64,000 nucleotides of DNA from Antribacter gilvus (GCF_003946865.1 NZ_QXTH01000002.1:1-64000); one strand, 5' to 3'; positions 26,674 to 36,106 are shown, counted from the stretch's first letter. Made by a program: numbers and translations. The notes: a model not told the origin generated them from the letters alone.

Positions 26674-29066
26674 TTGAGCCACATGCTCTTGTCGGCGCTG
26701 CGGATGCCCCGGGTGAGCAGGACCACGCCGAGGTATCCCGCGCCGGCGAGGACCAGCGGGTACAGCACGTAGACGAGCCACGGCTGCGGGATGAAGGACA
26801 GCTGCGTGATGCCCAGGCCGCTCAGCGCGAGGAGGCCGCCCACGAGCGACTCGCCGGCCGTGGCCGAGAAGACGACCCCGAGCACGGTCCCGGCGACGAC
26901 CACGACCAGCGTCTTGATCCGGACCTGGGCGACGATCTCGCTCGCCGAGAAGCCGACGGCGGTCAGGACGCCCATCTTCGACCGGTCCCTCGTGAGGCGG
27001 AGCTTGAGGAACAGGCTTGTGATCAGGACCGCCACGCCGACCCCGAAGACCAGGGACAGCCAGGCCGCGTTGCGGAACGCGTTCGTCATGTTCGAGAACG
27101 TGTCCCGTACGTACTCCCGCATCGGCAGCACCACGGTCGTCGGGAACTGCTCCCCGAGCCCGGCCGCGACGACGGCGGGGTCCACTCCCTCGGCCACCGC
27201 CGCGTAGACGACGTAGGCCTCGGCACCCTGCGACACCTCGCCCTGCATCTTGGCCGTGTAGCCCGTGGCCGTGACGTCCTGGTAGACGCCGCTGACCTGC
27301 ACCGTCACCTGCTCGCCGTCCCGCCGGATCGTCAGCTCGTCGCCGGTCGCCACCCCGTACTTGTCCGCGTTCAGCGCGGAGAGCGCGATCTGCCCGGCCT
27401 CCGGGGCGCCACCGTCGGTGAACCGGACCGTCGCGCCCGAGTAGTCGCCGATCTCGACGCGCAGGATCTCGGGACCTTCCTCGCCCTCGACCTGGTACTG
27501 CAGGTTGGCGTACGTCGACACGTCCGTCAGGCGCTCGTCGCCCCGCATGGCGGCGACGAGCGCCTCCTGGACGCCGTCGACGTCCTCCTGGTACTGCACG
27601 TCGGCCCTCAGGTCGGTCTCCGGAGCACCCATGTAGGTGACGATCCGGGGGCTCTCGAAGGTGCTGAGCACGTTCGTCGGCAGCGTGATGAGGACCGCCG
27701 TCAGGAAGAAGACGACCGGGACGAGGACCCACTGCCCGCCCTCGGCCCGCAGGTCGAGAAGAGCCAGCCGCAGGTTGATGTCGCCGGCCGACGACGTGAG
27801 GCTCGTCCGCCGGACCCACCGGGCCTGCCGCTTCGCGCGGCGTGCCGCCTGCTTCTCGTCGAGGGTGCTGCCGTGGACCAGGGCGTTGACCACCTCGATC
27901 TTCCGCACCGCGCCGAGCACACGACGGCAGATCGCCACGACGATCACGTAGACGGCGGCCAGCGCGAGCACCGGCACCAGGAAGGTCGCCACCCCGAGCG
28001 GCGCCTCGGCGTAGTTCACCTGGACGCTCCGCGTCAGGAGGTTCGTCGCGACGACGGCGAGGAGGCCCCCCAGCACGCAGGCGACGAGCGTCATCACGCT
28101 GTACTTCGAGAGATACAGGCCGGTGATCGCCTTGTCCGGCAGCCCGACGGCCTTCATCGCGCCGATCTCACGGACCTCGTCCTCCAGGGTTCCCCGGATC
28201 ACGAAGCGGAGGTTGAGCAGCGCGATCACGATGAGGAGCAGGCTCACGAAGACCAGGGCCAGCGCGACGAGGCCGTCGCTGATCGTGTGGATGATCCGGA
28301 TCTGCTGGTCGGTGACCGCCGGGCCGTTCGTCGGCAGGGCCGGGTCGGACTCGTACGCCGCCTGGAAGTCGCTCGCGCCGCCCGCGTCGGTCAGCCGGTA
28401 CTCGGCGATGATCTCCGGGGAGGCTCCCCCGGCGCTCTCCAGCCCGTCGAAGTCCTCGGCGGAGACGAGGAACCGCGTCGAGGACGACAACGAGGACGCC
28501 ATCTGCGAGTCCCGGACGAACCCCTCGATGCGCAGGGCGTACGGGCCGTCGTCGGTCCGGACGGTGAGCTCGTCGCCCGCCTCGAGGCCGAACTTCTGCT
28601 GGTACGCCACCGGGGCGTACACCGCGCCCTGCGCGGGCTGCGCGATCTGCCCCGACTCGTCGATCAGGAAGTCGAACTCCTCGTTCTGGGTGACGAAGAG
28701 GTTGTCGATCAGGCTCTCGGTCAGGTCGCCCGACTCGCCGGTCGCCGGGCGCACCCAGGCGAGCGACGCGCTGTCGTAGCCGAGCATCTCCTCGATGAGC
28801 CAGGCGTCGATCTCCGGGCGGTCCGCCGCGAACTGCTCCAGCGCCCGCTCGTCGTAGTCGCCCTTGTGCATCTGCAGGAAGTGCGGTGGCTGCGCCTGCG
28901 CGAACAGCTGGCCGACCGAGCCCGCGAGCCGCTCGATCACCATCGCGCCCGTCGCCATCAGGAACGCGCTCAGGACCAGGATCACCAGCAGCGCAGCGTT
29001 GACGCCCTTGTTCCGTACCAGGTCGTTCACCGCGTACCGGGAGTACAGGGACTCTGGCTTGATCAC
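26670..29066 (-). CDS. FtsX/MacB-like ABC permease
   Basis: A 798-residue permease with a duplicated FtsX fold. One membrane helix lies near residues 20-45 (AALLVILVLSAFLMATGAM), a large extracytoplasmic domain follows (to about 270), then a block of helices (about 275-430) with EVREIGAMKAVGLPDKAI, the typical FtsX coupling region. A second single helix (WVLVPVVFFLTAVLITLP), another outside domain and a last helix block (about 660-790) with RSKMGVLTAVGFSASEI complete it. The GTG overlaps the stop of the small membrane protein gene. Confidence 0.9.
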   Translation of the reverse strand: MIKPESLYSRYAVNDLVRNKGVNAALLVILVLSAFLMATGAMVIERLAGSVGQLFAQAQPPHFLQMHKGDYDERALEQFAADRPEIDAWLIEEMLGYDSASLAWVRPATGESGDLTESLIDNLFVTQNEEFDFLIDESGQIAQPAQGAVYAPVAYQQKFGLEAGDELTVRTDDGPYALRIEGFVRDSQMASSLSSSTRFLVSAEDFDGLESAGGASPEIIAEYRLTDAGGASDFQAAYESDPALPTNGPAVTDQQIRIIHTISDGLVALALVFVSLLLIVIALLNLRFVIRGTLEDEVREIGAMKAVGLPDKAITGLYLSKYSVMTLVACVLGGLLAVVATNLLTRSVQVNYAEAPLGVATFLVPVLALAAVYVIVVAICRRVLGAVRKIEVVNALVHGSTLDEKQAARRAKRQARWVRRTSLTSSAGDINLRLALLDLRAEGGQWVLVPVVFFLTAVLITLPTNVLSTFESPRIVTYMGAPETDLRADVQYQEDVDGVQEALVAAMRGDERLTDVSTYANLQYQVEGEEGPEILRVEIGDYSGATVRFTDGGAPEAGQIALSALNADKYGVATGDELTIRRDGEQVTVQVSGVYQDVTATGYTAKMQGEVSQGAEAYVVYAAVAEGVDPAVVAAGLGEQFPTTVVLPMREYVRDTFSNMTNAFRNAAWLSLVFGVGVAVLITSLFLKLRLTRDRSKMGVLTAVGFSASEIVAQVRIKTLVVVVAGTVLGVVFSATAGESLVGGLLALSGLGITQLSFIPQPWLVYVLYPLVLAGAGYLGVVLLTRGIRSADKSMWLK

Positions 29067-29551
29067 TCGAAGCTCCAGATCCCCGGGATCTGCAGCGACA
29101 TCCAGGTCAGGACCACGTGGTAGACCACGTCGAGGACGATGTTGCTGACCTCGACCCAGTCGGTCTTGCCGCCCTCCCTGCGCTTCCGCACGATCTCCTG
29201 CGTGTGGGTCCACAGCCCGCTGAGGCCGTAGATGTACAGGGTCACCAGGGTGCCGACCCAGAAGTTGCCCTGGAACCAGATGGACATCACGCCCATCACC
29301 CCGAGGCCGAGCTGGGCGAACCCGTACTTGACCTGGAACGGCCCGCTGGGCCAGCCGAGCTGCGCGGCGGTCCTCTTGGGGTAGAGGACGTTGATGATGA
29401 AGCCACCGACCGCGATGATCCCGTGAGAGACCGCGAACTGGTGCAGCAGGACGGCTCTCATCACCTCGACGCTGTCAGCCGGAAATCCCTGTACGGCGAG
29501 CTGTGCAAAGGCTGTGAGCAGCCCGATCCCGATGATGACGACGATCCACAT
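29063..29551 (-). CDS. Small membrane protein (DUF6790-like)
   Basis: A 162-residue protein with about four or five membrane helices: an N-terminal helix WIVVIIGIGLLTAFAQLAV, AVSHGIIAVGGFIINVLYP, KYGFAQLGLGVMGVMSIWF and NFWVGTLVTLYIYGLSGLW, plus a possible C-terminal one. KRTAAQLGWPSGPFQVKYGFAQLGLG resembles the DUF6790 family, but I recall this family only in outline. The ATG has AAAGGAG upstream and lies 4 nt after the MFS stop. A role in export or immunity is inferred from its place between two exporters. Confidence 0.65.
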   Translation of the reverse strand: MWIVVIIGIGLLTAFAQLAVQGFPADSVEVMRAVLLHQFAVSHGIIAVGGFIINVLYPKRTAAQLGWPSGPFQVKYGFAQLGLGVMGVMSIWFQGNFWVGTLVTLYIYGLSGLWTHTQEIVRKRREGGKTDWVEVSNIVLDVVYHVVLTWMSLQIPGIWSFE

Positions 29552-29555
29552 TGCC

Positions 29556-30899
29556 TTACTCCTTTGATTCCCACGATTGTTCGAGCAGGTCGTTCTCGAG
29601 CTTCCGGATACTCCTTACCCGGGGGACCACGACGGCCGTCGCGACGAGCAGCAGCCCGACGACCATGAGCATCAGGCCGATCCCTCGCGACGGGCCGACG
29701 CCGACGAGGGACCCGAGGCTCCCGGCCAGCGCACCGCCCGGCACGAGCAGCGGGTTGAAGACGACGTCGGCCAGCACGCCCGAGACGGCGTAGGCGACGA
29801 GGTAGCCGAGCTGCGAGATGAGCCCGACGAGGCCCCACACCTTCCCCTGTGTCTCGTTCGGGATCGACGAGCGGACCAGCACCTCGACGCTCGTGTTGAG
29901 CGGGGGGAGGGTCATGAAGAAGACGAAGGCCAGGACGCCGATCAGGAGCACGTTCGGGGTGGCGCCCAGGAGCAGGACGGCGACGCCGGCGACCGCCAGC
30001 GCGTAGGCCATGTACGTGAGGTGGCGGTTCCCCATGTTGAAGATGCCGATGGCCAGGCTCGAGACCACCATGCCGATCGCCGCGACGGAGCGGACGATCC
30101 CCAGGGTCTCCTCGTTCGAGAGGTCGAGGAGCATCGGCGTGAGCAGGGTCTGGAGAAAGCCCATGCAGAAGGTCACCAGGGTCACCAGGAGCATCAGGAC
30201 GGTGATCCCCCGGTTTCTGGCCAGGAATCCCACCCCGAAGCCGAAGTCGGCCCAGAAGCCGCGCTCCGACGGCTGCCTCCGGGTCCTGATGGTTCGCCAG
30301 ACGAGCGCGACGCAGAGGGTCGTGACCGCCAGGGTGCCGACGTCGATCAGGAGGACGACCTCGATCCCGAACCGCGCCATCAGGAAGCCCGCGATGGCGG
30401 GTGAGATGAGGTACTGGGACGCGGCGGCGAACTGCACCAGCCCGCCGGCCCGCGCGTACTGGTCCGGGGTCAGGAGGTCCGTCACGGTGGCCCGGTAGGC
30501 AGGGTCCATGACGGACGTGAAGACCGAGCTGACCGCGACGCAGGCGCAGACGACGGGCACCGTCCCGAGCCCGCGGTCGACCAGCAGGAGCAGCGCGACC
30601 AGGCCGACCGCCGAGAACGCGTCGCTCAGGATCATGAGCAGCCGGCGGTCGAACCGGTCCGCGAGGACGCCCCCCAGCGGGGCCAGGACCACCCCGGGCA
30701 GGAAGGCGGCCAGCGTGACCAGCGCGACGGAGGTGCTGCTCCCGGTCGCCCGGTAGACGTACACGCCGAGGCCGAACGCCGTCAGGCCGTTGCCGAGGCG
30801 GGCGACGAGCTGCGCCGCCCAGATGATCATGAAGGTGCGGAAGTTGCGAGCGACCTCCGCCTCGGTCCAGGCCGCCCCCGGAGGGGACTCCACCGTCAT
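29556..30899 (-). CDS. MFS exporter
   Basis: A 447-residue major facilitator protein with 12 predicted helices. The A-motif region between helices 2 and 3 reads GGVLADRFDRRLLMI. The pattern RNFRTFMIIWAAQLVARLGNGLTAFGLGVYVYRATGS at the start is typical of the MFS_3/enterobactin-exporter-like group. It probably exports the cluster product together with or instead of the MacB-type system. The ATG overlaps the thioesterase stop by one base (TGATG). Confidence 0.88.
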   Translation of the reverse strand: MTVESPPGAAWTEAEVARNFRTFMIIWAAQLVARLGNGLTAFGLGVYVYRATGSSTSVALVTLAAFLPGVVLAPLGGVLADRFDRRLLMILSDAFSAVGLVALLLLVDRGLGTVPVVCACVAVSSVFTSVMDPAYRATVTDLLTPDQYARAGGLVQFAAASQYLISPAIAGFLMARFGIEVVLLIDVGTLAVTTLCVALVWRTIRTRRQPSERGFWADFGFGVGFLARNRGITVLMLLVTLVTFCMGFLQTLLTPMLLDLSNEETLGIVRSVAAIGMVVSSLAIGIFNMGNRHLTYMAYALAVAGVAVLLLGATPNVLLIGVLAFVFFMTLPPLNTSVEVLVRSSIPNETQGKVWGLVGLISQLGYLVAYAVSGVLADVVFNPLLVPGGALAGSLGSLVGVGPSRGIGLMLMVVGLLLVATAVVVPRVRSIRKLENDLLEQSWESKE

Positions 30900-31678
30900 C
30901 AGCGGACCCCTTCGAGAGCCGGCCTGCTGCCCGCGCGGACGTCGGCGAGGATCAGGTCGAGCGGCTCGACGGCGGTCAGCACGAACATGTGCCCCTCCTC
31001 CTCGAGCACCTCGGTCCGGAGGGGCGAGGCGAGGTACTCCTGCCACTCCTCCGCGGTGCCGTCCGGCGTCTGCGGGTCGCGCCCGCCGAGGACGAGCCGG
31101 GTGCGCACGTCGACCGCGACCGGCGGCAGCCGCTGCGCGTCCTCGAGGACCTGGTAGTCCGCCCGGAAGGCCGGCAGGAACAGCTCGACCAGCGACCGGT
31201 CGCGCACCACCTCGTCCGGGATCGCCCCGAAGCCCTGGAGGTGCCTCAGCAGGTCCTGCTCGGGCAGCGTCGCGAAGCCCGCAGCCGGCACGTGCCGTGG
31301 AGCGCGCGACGCCGAGAGCACGAGATCCGTCGGACGCCGCCCGTCGAAGGCCGGCCGCCCCTCCATCGACCGCAGCACGTGGTACGCCACGACGCCGCCC
31401 ATGCTGTGCCCGAAGAACACGGCGTCGGGCCGCAGCACGTCCTGCAGGCTCTCCAGGTAGCAGTCGACGAGCGCGCCGAGCCGGCTGACCGGCGGCCGGA
31501 CGGACGGACCGTGGCCCGGAGGGTTGGCGGTCCAGACGTCCCAGTCGCCGCTCAGCTCCCGGACGAGCCGGTTGAAGGACGCCCCGAACCCACCCAGGAA
31601 CGGGAACATCACGATCTGCCGGCCGGCGTCAGAGGGTCGGAGGTTCCACAGGACCGAGGTTCCGGATGACGGGCGCAC
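30899..31678 (-). CDS. Type II thioesterase
   Basis: A 259-residue alpha/beta hydrolase of the GrsT/RifR group that clears misprimed carrier proteins in NRPS/PKS systems. The nucleophile is Ser92 in FFGHSMGGVVAYHV; the late Asp is in LVLGGRDPQTPD and the His in EEEGHMFVL. MFPFLGGFGASFNRLVREL is the oxyanion-loop region. Since the megasynthase has no integrated thioesterase, this protein could also take part in product release. The GTG start directly follows the stop of the CPBP-like gene. Confidence 0.9.
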   Translation of the reverse strand: MRPSSGTSVLWNLRPSDAGRQIVMFPFLGGFGASFNRLVRELSGDWDVWTANPPGHGPSVRPPVSRLGALVDCYLESLQDVLRPDAVFFGHSMGGVVAYHVLRSMEGRPAFDGRRPTDLVLSASRAPRHVPAAGFATLPEQDLLRHLQGFGAIPDEVVRDRSLVELFLPAFRADYQVLEDAQRLPPVAVDVRTRLVLGGRDPQTPDGTAEEWQEYLASPLRTEVLEEEGHMFVLTAVEPLDLILADVRAGSRPALEGVR

Positions 31679-32677
31679 TCAAGCCGTCTCCTCGTGACGC
31701 GCGCCGGTGAGCTCCGGCTCGCTGCTGGGTGCCGGGTCGAGCTCCTTGCTCTTGTTCCCGACGCCGGGGAAGACCGCCCCCGTCCGGACCGTGTACTCGT
31801 TCTCGAGGTACTCGGGGAAGACGAACGGCGGGTCCAGCTCGCCGCCGGCCTGGCGCTTCAGCACGAACCAGAGCAGCACGACCAGGGCGCCGAAGAGCAC
31901 CATCTGCACGAGCTGGGTCGGGGTCATGAAGACGTACATCTCCCAGTGGCTGCCGGACGCCGAGACCCAGAACGGGACGAGGAAGAACAGCACGTTGCCC
32001 TTCATCCGGCTCAGCAGGAAGCTCATGCCGATCCCGAGGACGCTGAGCTGCGTGACGTACAGCGGCCAGGCGGTGGCCAGCTCGAACGACGAGAACAGGT
32101 TCCCGGGGGCCACGAAGATGCCGATGCCGAGGCCGGTCGCGATGCCCGACCTGATGTGGCTGCCGGTGACCCGGTGCATGAGCGGCAGGAAGAACCCGAA
32201 CCAGCCCATGGCGATCGCCAGCATGCCGACCTCGCCGAGGAAGAGCCCGAAGAACGTGCCCGCCATCTCCAGCGGGTTCTCGGGGTCGGGCGGCACCGGG
32301 ATCCCGAACAGCAGGCACACGCCCCGGACGGCGTAGACGTACGCGAGCATGATCGCGGCCAGGGCCGGGATCCACAGGAGGTCCTTCGGACGCGGGACCA
32401 GCGTGCGCAGGAAGTTCAGGACTCCGCGGAAGCCGTCGTAGAGGAAGAGGACGATCACCGCGGCGATCGCCGGGCTGTTCAGGACCGCGACCACCAGGGG
32501 GTTCGAGAGCTCCAGCTCGCCGAAGAGCCCCACGGCGAACTCGTAGTCCGGCAGGTAGAACAGCACCAGGGCCCAGACGGAGCCGACGGTCAGGGCGAGG
32601 TACAGGACCAGATACCTGGTGTACGGCTTGAGCGGACGCTTGGCGAGGGGGGCGGTCTCAGACACGGGGTTTGCCAT
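31679..32677 (-). CDS. CPBP-like polytopic membrane protein with degenerate active site
   Basis: A 332-residue protein with about eight helices. The segment IAMGWFGFFLPLMHRVTG (about residues 155-172) aligns by eye with the EELGWRGFLLPRL motif of CPBP (Abi) intramembrane proteases, but the Glu-Glu pair is replaced by Ile-Ala and the Arg by Phe. The later WHLP-like segment reads IFVAPGNLF, so its His is also missing. It therefore looks like a non-catalytic relative. The C-terminal tail of about 60 residues is polar. An immunity, chaperone or membrane-scaffold role is inferred only from context. The homology itself is moderate. Confidence 0.55.
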   Translation of the reverse strand: MANPVSETAPLAKRPLKPYTRYLVLYLALTVGSVWALVLFYLPDYEFAVGLFGELELSNPLVVAVLNSPAIAAVIVLFLYDGFRGVLNFLRTLVPRPKDLLWIPALAAIMLAYVYAVRGVCLLFGIPVPPDPENPLEMAGTFFGLFLGEVGMLAIAMGWFGFFLPLMHRVTGSHIRSGIATGLGIGIFVAPGNLFSSFELATAWPLYVTQLSVLGIGMSFLLSRMKGNVLFFLVPFWVSASGSHWEMYVFMTPTQLVQMVLFGALVVLLWFVLKRQAGGELDPPFVFPEYLENEYTVRTGAVFPGVGNKSKELDPAPSSEPELTGARHEETA

Positions 32678-32682
32678 TTCTC

Positions 32683-34020
32683 TCAGGACCCGAAGATCTC
32701 GTCGATGGACTGCTTGGCCTCGCCGAGCGCCCTGCGGGCCCGGGTCTCGAAGACCTCGAGGTCGTCGTCCGACAGCTGGGCGTTGGGGTAGAGGCGCGAG
32801 ATGCTGGACACGAGCACGCCGTGCCGCTGGAATGCCGTCGCGACGATGATGTCCTTGCTCATCAGGTCGAAGTCGTACTGCCCCGGGTGCTCCAGGGGCT
32901 CCTCTGAGCAGTGGTAGGAGGCGACCCCGGGGGGCCCCTGCACCACGAGCGGGAGGCCGACCCGGGCGGCCTCCTCGACGAGCGTCGACCGGAGCTGCCC
33001 GGCACGGCGGTGCATCGCGTGCAGCACGGCCTCGTCGTCCCTCGCGAGGATCGTGAAGGTCGCGGCGACGGCGGCTGCGCCGAGGGGGTACCCGTTGTAC
33101 GTCCCGGCGTGGATGACCTTCTTGCTCTCGAGCAGCGCCATGAGCTCGCGCCTGCCCGCGAGCGCCGAGACGGGGACGCCGCCGCCGCTGATCGCCTTGC
33201 CGAGGGTGGTCAGGTCGGGGATGACGCCGAGCGCCTTCTGGGCGCCGCCGAGGCCGGTGCGCACGCCCGTGATCATCTCGTCGAAGATCAGCACCACGCC
33301 GTGCTCGGTGCAGAGCGCGCGCAGCCGCTCGAGGAAGCCGGGCGCCGGCTCGATCGACCCGCCGTTGACGCAGACCGGCTCGGTGAGGACGCACGCGAGC
33401 GTGTCGCCGTGCTCGCCGAAGAAGCTCTCCAGGAGCTCCGTGTCGTTCCACGGCAGCAGGTACGACTGGTCGGCCATCACGTTCGTGGCGCGGCCGGCGG
33501 TTCCCTTGTAGTCGCCCTTGAAGTCGACGGGGACCGGGTTCTGGGGGTCGGTGACCCGCCCGCCCATGATGTTGTCGGCGTTGCCGTGGTAGTGGTTCTC
33601 GAACCGGAGGAAGCGGTTGCGCCCGGTGTAGGCGCGCGCCAGGCGGAGCGCCGTCTGGAGGATCTCGGTGCCGGAGAGGCCGAACCGGATCATCTCCGCG
33701 GACGGGATGTGCGCGGCCATCAGCTCGAGCGCGTCGGCGTCGGCGTCCGTGTGGCTCACGCAGAGCACGCGCCGCACGGCGTCCTGGAGGGCGTCGAGGT
33801 ACTCCTCGTGCGCGTGCCCCAGGATCATGGCACCGAAGCGGGCGTAGAGGTCGAGGTACTCGTTCCCGTCCATGTCGGTCAGGCGGCTGCCCCGGCCGTC
33901 CACGAAGTGGAGCGGGACCTCCTCCCACGGCATGTTGAAGTTGTAGTGGACGCCTCCGGGGAGGACCTGCTTCAGCCGCTCGTGGTACTGGTGGTTCGCG
34001 GTCTGCAGCGCCTGGGTCAC
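32683..34020 (-). CDS. Class III aminotransferase (GSAM-like)
   Basis: A 445-residue PLP enzyme of the glutamate-1-semialdehyde aminomutase/aminotransferase group. The PLP Lys is Lys275 in TTLGKAISGGG; LIFDEMITGVRTG carries the cofactor Asp and RFGLSGTEILQTALRLARAYTGR the phosphate-binding region. Relatives occur as AMT domains in hybrid synthases of the iturin type, where they convert a carrier-bound beta-keto group into a beta-amine. Its GTG overlaps the stop of a carrier-protein gene (GTGA), and a ketosynthase precedes that, so amination of a ketide on this carrier is a reasonable inference. Confidence 0.9.
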   Translation of the reverse strand: MTQALQTANHQYHERLKQVLPGGVHYNFNMPWEEVPLHFVDGRGSRLTDMDGNEYLDLYARFGAMILGHAHEEYLDALQDAVRRVLCVSHTDADADALELMAAHIPSAEMIRFGLSGTEILQTALRLARAYTGRNRFLRFENHYHGNADNIMGGRVTDPQNPVPVDFKGDYKGTAGRATNVMADQSYLLPWNDTELLESFFGEHGDTLACVLTEPVCVNGGSIEPAPGFLERLRALCTEHGVVLIFDEMITGVRTGLGGAQKALGVIPDLTTLGKAISGGGVPVSALAGRRELMALLESKKVIHAGTYNGYPLGAAAVAATFTILARDDEAVLHAMHRRAGQLRSTLVEEAARVGLPLVVQGPPGVASYHCSEEPLEHPGQYDFDLMSKDIIVATAFQRHGVLVSSISRLYPNAQLSDDDLEVFETRARRALGEAKQSIDEIFGS

Positions 34021-34256
34021 GACGCCTCCTCGGCGAGGTAGTCGCTGATGTCCTCGACGGTCTTGAACTCGAACAGCGCGACGGGGTTGACGTCGATGTC
34101 GAGCTCCTTGCGCAGCCGGTTGATGATCTTCAGCGCCTGGACCGACGACACCCCGAGCCGCATGAAGCTGGACTGGTCGTCGATCTCCCCGGGGGCGATC
34201 GAGAGCTCGGCGGCGATCTCCTTGATGAGAACCGTCTTGATGTGATCCACGTCCAT
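34017..34256 (-). CDS. Acyl/peptidyl carrier protein
   Basis: A 79-residue discrete carrier protein. The attachment Ser is probably Ser38 in RLGVSSVQALKI, followed by NRLRKELDIDV and ALFEFKTVEDISDYLAEE, the usual third and fourth helices. It lies 11 bp after the ketosynthase gene and overlaps the aminotransferase gene. It may be the carrier on which KS3 and the aminotransferase act. Confidence 0.9.
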   Translation of the reverse strand: MDVDHIKTVLIKEIAAELSIAPGEIDDQSSFMRLGVSSVQALKIINRLRKELDIDVNPVALFEFKTVEDISDYLAEEAS

Positions 34257-34267
34257 GGTGATTCCTC

Positions 34268-36106
34268 TCAGAACTTCAGCCAGTGCGGCGTGCTGTGAAA
34301 CGGATAGGACGGCAGGGTGACGAGCGTCCCGGACCCGTCCGGGAAGAAGCGGTCCCACCGGACGAGGCACCCCCGCAGGAACAGCTCGGCGGCGGTCTCG
34401 ATCTCGGGGAGGCCGGGGTCGACGGCGAAGGCCTGCGGGCCGCCGTCGTCGTCCCCGACCGAGACGGCGAGCTCGGCCCGGCCCGGGGCGGCGTCGGAGG
34501 GCCGGACCTTTCCCGCCAGGACCTCGCGGAGGAAGGCCTCGCGGGCGAGGGTGGCCGGCGTCTGCCGCAGCAGCACCCGCCGGACCGCCCGCTCCTCGTC
34601 GTTCACGCGGAGGTCCGACAGCGTGCCCGGCGGGTCGAGCCGTGCCGTCGCGCGCCAGCCGTAGGCGGGACGGAACCGCGCGAGCGTCATGGCGAGGTTG
34701 TACGGGTCGGGCTCCTCCTCGGCCACGTAGCGCCGCACGCTCTCGACCATCCGGTGCAGGGCCTCCTGGGACTTGGCGGAGAAGCAGAGCAGGGGCACCG
34801 GCAGCTCGGTGCCGGTGAGCTCGGGGGCGCCCTCCTCGATCACGAAGTGCACGTTCGTGCCCCCGAGGCCGAGCGACGTGATGGCGCCGACGCGCGGCTG
34901 GTCCCCCTCGCGCGCCCAGGGCCGCGGCTCGGTGACCACGTCGAACGGGGTCCGCTCCAGCTGGAGCAGCGGGTTCACCGTCTCGAGGTGCAGGCTCGGC
35001 ACCATCTGCCCGTGGCGGAGGCTCAGCAGCAGCTTCGCGAGCCCTGCGCCGCCCGCGGCGCTGAGCAGGTGCCCGATGTTCGTCTTCACCGAGCCGATGC
35101 CCACCCGGGCGTCCCCGAAGTCCTCCTTCTTGTACACCTGCGAGAGGGCGTTCAGCTCGATCGGGTCGCCGATCCGCGTGCCGGTCCCGTGCGTCTCGAT
35201 GTACCTGATGCGGGTGTGGTCCACGCCGCCCGCGTAGCAGTCGCGGATCACGTTCGCCTGGCCACGGGGGTTCGGCGCCATGATGTTCAGCGAGGACCCG
35301 TCGTTGTTGATGGCGAACCCCTCGATCCGGCCGTAGATCTTCCGGTTCCTGCGGATCGCGACGTCCTCGCGCTCGAGGACGACGACCACCGCGCCCTCGC
35401 CGATCAGCGTCCCGTCGGCCGCCTCGTCGAACACGCGGGTGAACGCGTGGGAGGTGGTGATGCCGCCCGCGTTGCAGAGCATGGTGCTGTAGGCGCCGCT
35501 GAGCAGGTTGACGCCACCCACCACGGCGCCCTCGCACTCCTCGTTCCGGATGGAGCCGGCGGCCAGCGCCATCGCCGTGAGGAACGACGAGCACGCGGTG
35601 TCCACCGCCATGACCGGACCGGTGAGGTTGTACTGGTGCGACACCCGCGCGGCCAGCGCCCCGTTGATGCTGTTCATGATCGTGCGGGGATGGACGTCGC
35701 CCGAGCCGTGCTCGTCCATGTAGCGGCAGACCAGCGGGTAGTAGGCGTTGGTCGTCATCGCCATGTAGACGGAGTAGCGCCGGGCGTCCGAGCCGGCCGA
35801 CTCCAGGAGCCCCGCGTCGCACACCGCGTCGTAGGCGAGCTCCTGGACGATCCGCTGCTGCGGGTCCATGAAGCGGGCCTCGTCGTCCTCGATGCCGAAG
35901 AACTCGGCGTCGAAGAGGTCGATGTCGTCGATCTCGCCGATCGTGTCGTCCCACGCGGGCGCCCGGGCCAGCAGGCGCCGCTTCTCGCTGACGGTCCGCG
36001 TGCGGTCGACGCCGTCGACGAGGAGCTGCCAGAACTCCCCCTGGTCGGTGGCTCCCGGGAGCCGCAGGGACAGCCCCGTGATCACGATGGCCGGTCCGGT
36101 CGTCAT
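34268..36106 (-). CDS. Stand-alone PKS ketosynthase with AT remnant
   Basis: A 612-residue type I-style ketosynthase. The KS domain covers about residues 5-430 with Cys172 in DTACSSF, His306 in ETHGTGT and His346 in TNIGHLLSA, so it should condense. The usual KS-to-AT linker follows, then about 100 residues and a C-terminal LVTLPSYPFHSTPHWLKF. That ending is the conserved post-AT linker, but the catalytic AT core with GHSxGE is missing. Malonyl units must come from another AT. The ATG overlaps the NRPS-PKS stop by 4 bp. Confidence 0.9.
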   Translation of the reverse strand: MTTGPAIVITGLSLRLPGATDQGEFWQLLVDGVDRTRTVSEKRRLLARAPAWDDTIGEIDDIDLFDAEFFGIEDDEARFMDPQQRIVQELAYDAVCDAGLLESAGSDARRYSVYMAMTTNAYYPLVCRYMDEHGSGDVHPRTIMNSINGALAARVSHQYNLTGPVMAVDTACSSFLTAMALAAGSIRNEECEGAVVGGVNLLSGAYSTMLCNAGGITTSHAFTRVFDEAADGTLIGEGAVVVVLEREDVAIRRNRKIYGRIEGFAINNDGSSLNIMAPNPRGQANVIRDCYAGGVDHTRIRYIETHGTGTRIGDPIELNALSQVYKKEDFGDARVGIGSVKTNIGHLLSAAGGAGLAKLLLSLRHGQMVPSLHLETVNPLLQLERTPFDVVTEPRPWAREGDQPRVGAITSLGLGGTNVHFVIEEGAPELTGTELPVPLLCFSAKSQEALHRMVESVRRYVAEEEPDPYNLAMTLARFRPAYGWRATARLDPPGTLSDLRVNDEERAVRRVLLRQTPATLAREAFLREVLAGKVRPSDAAPGRAELAVSVGDDDGGPQAFAVDPGLPEIETAAELFLRGCLVRWDRFFPDGSGTLVTLPSYPFHSTPHWLKF

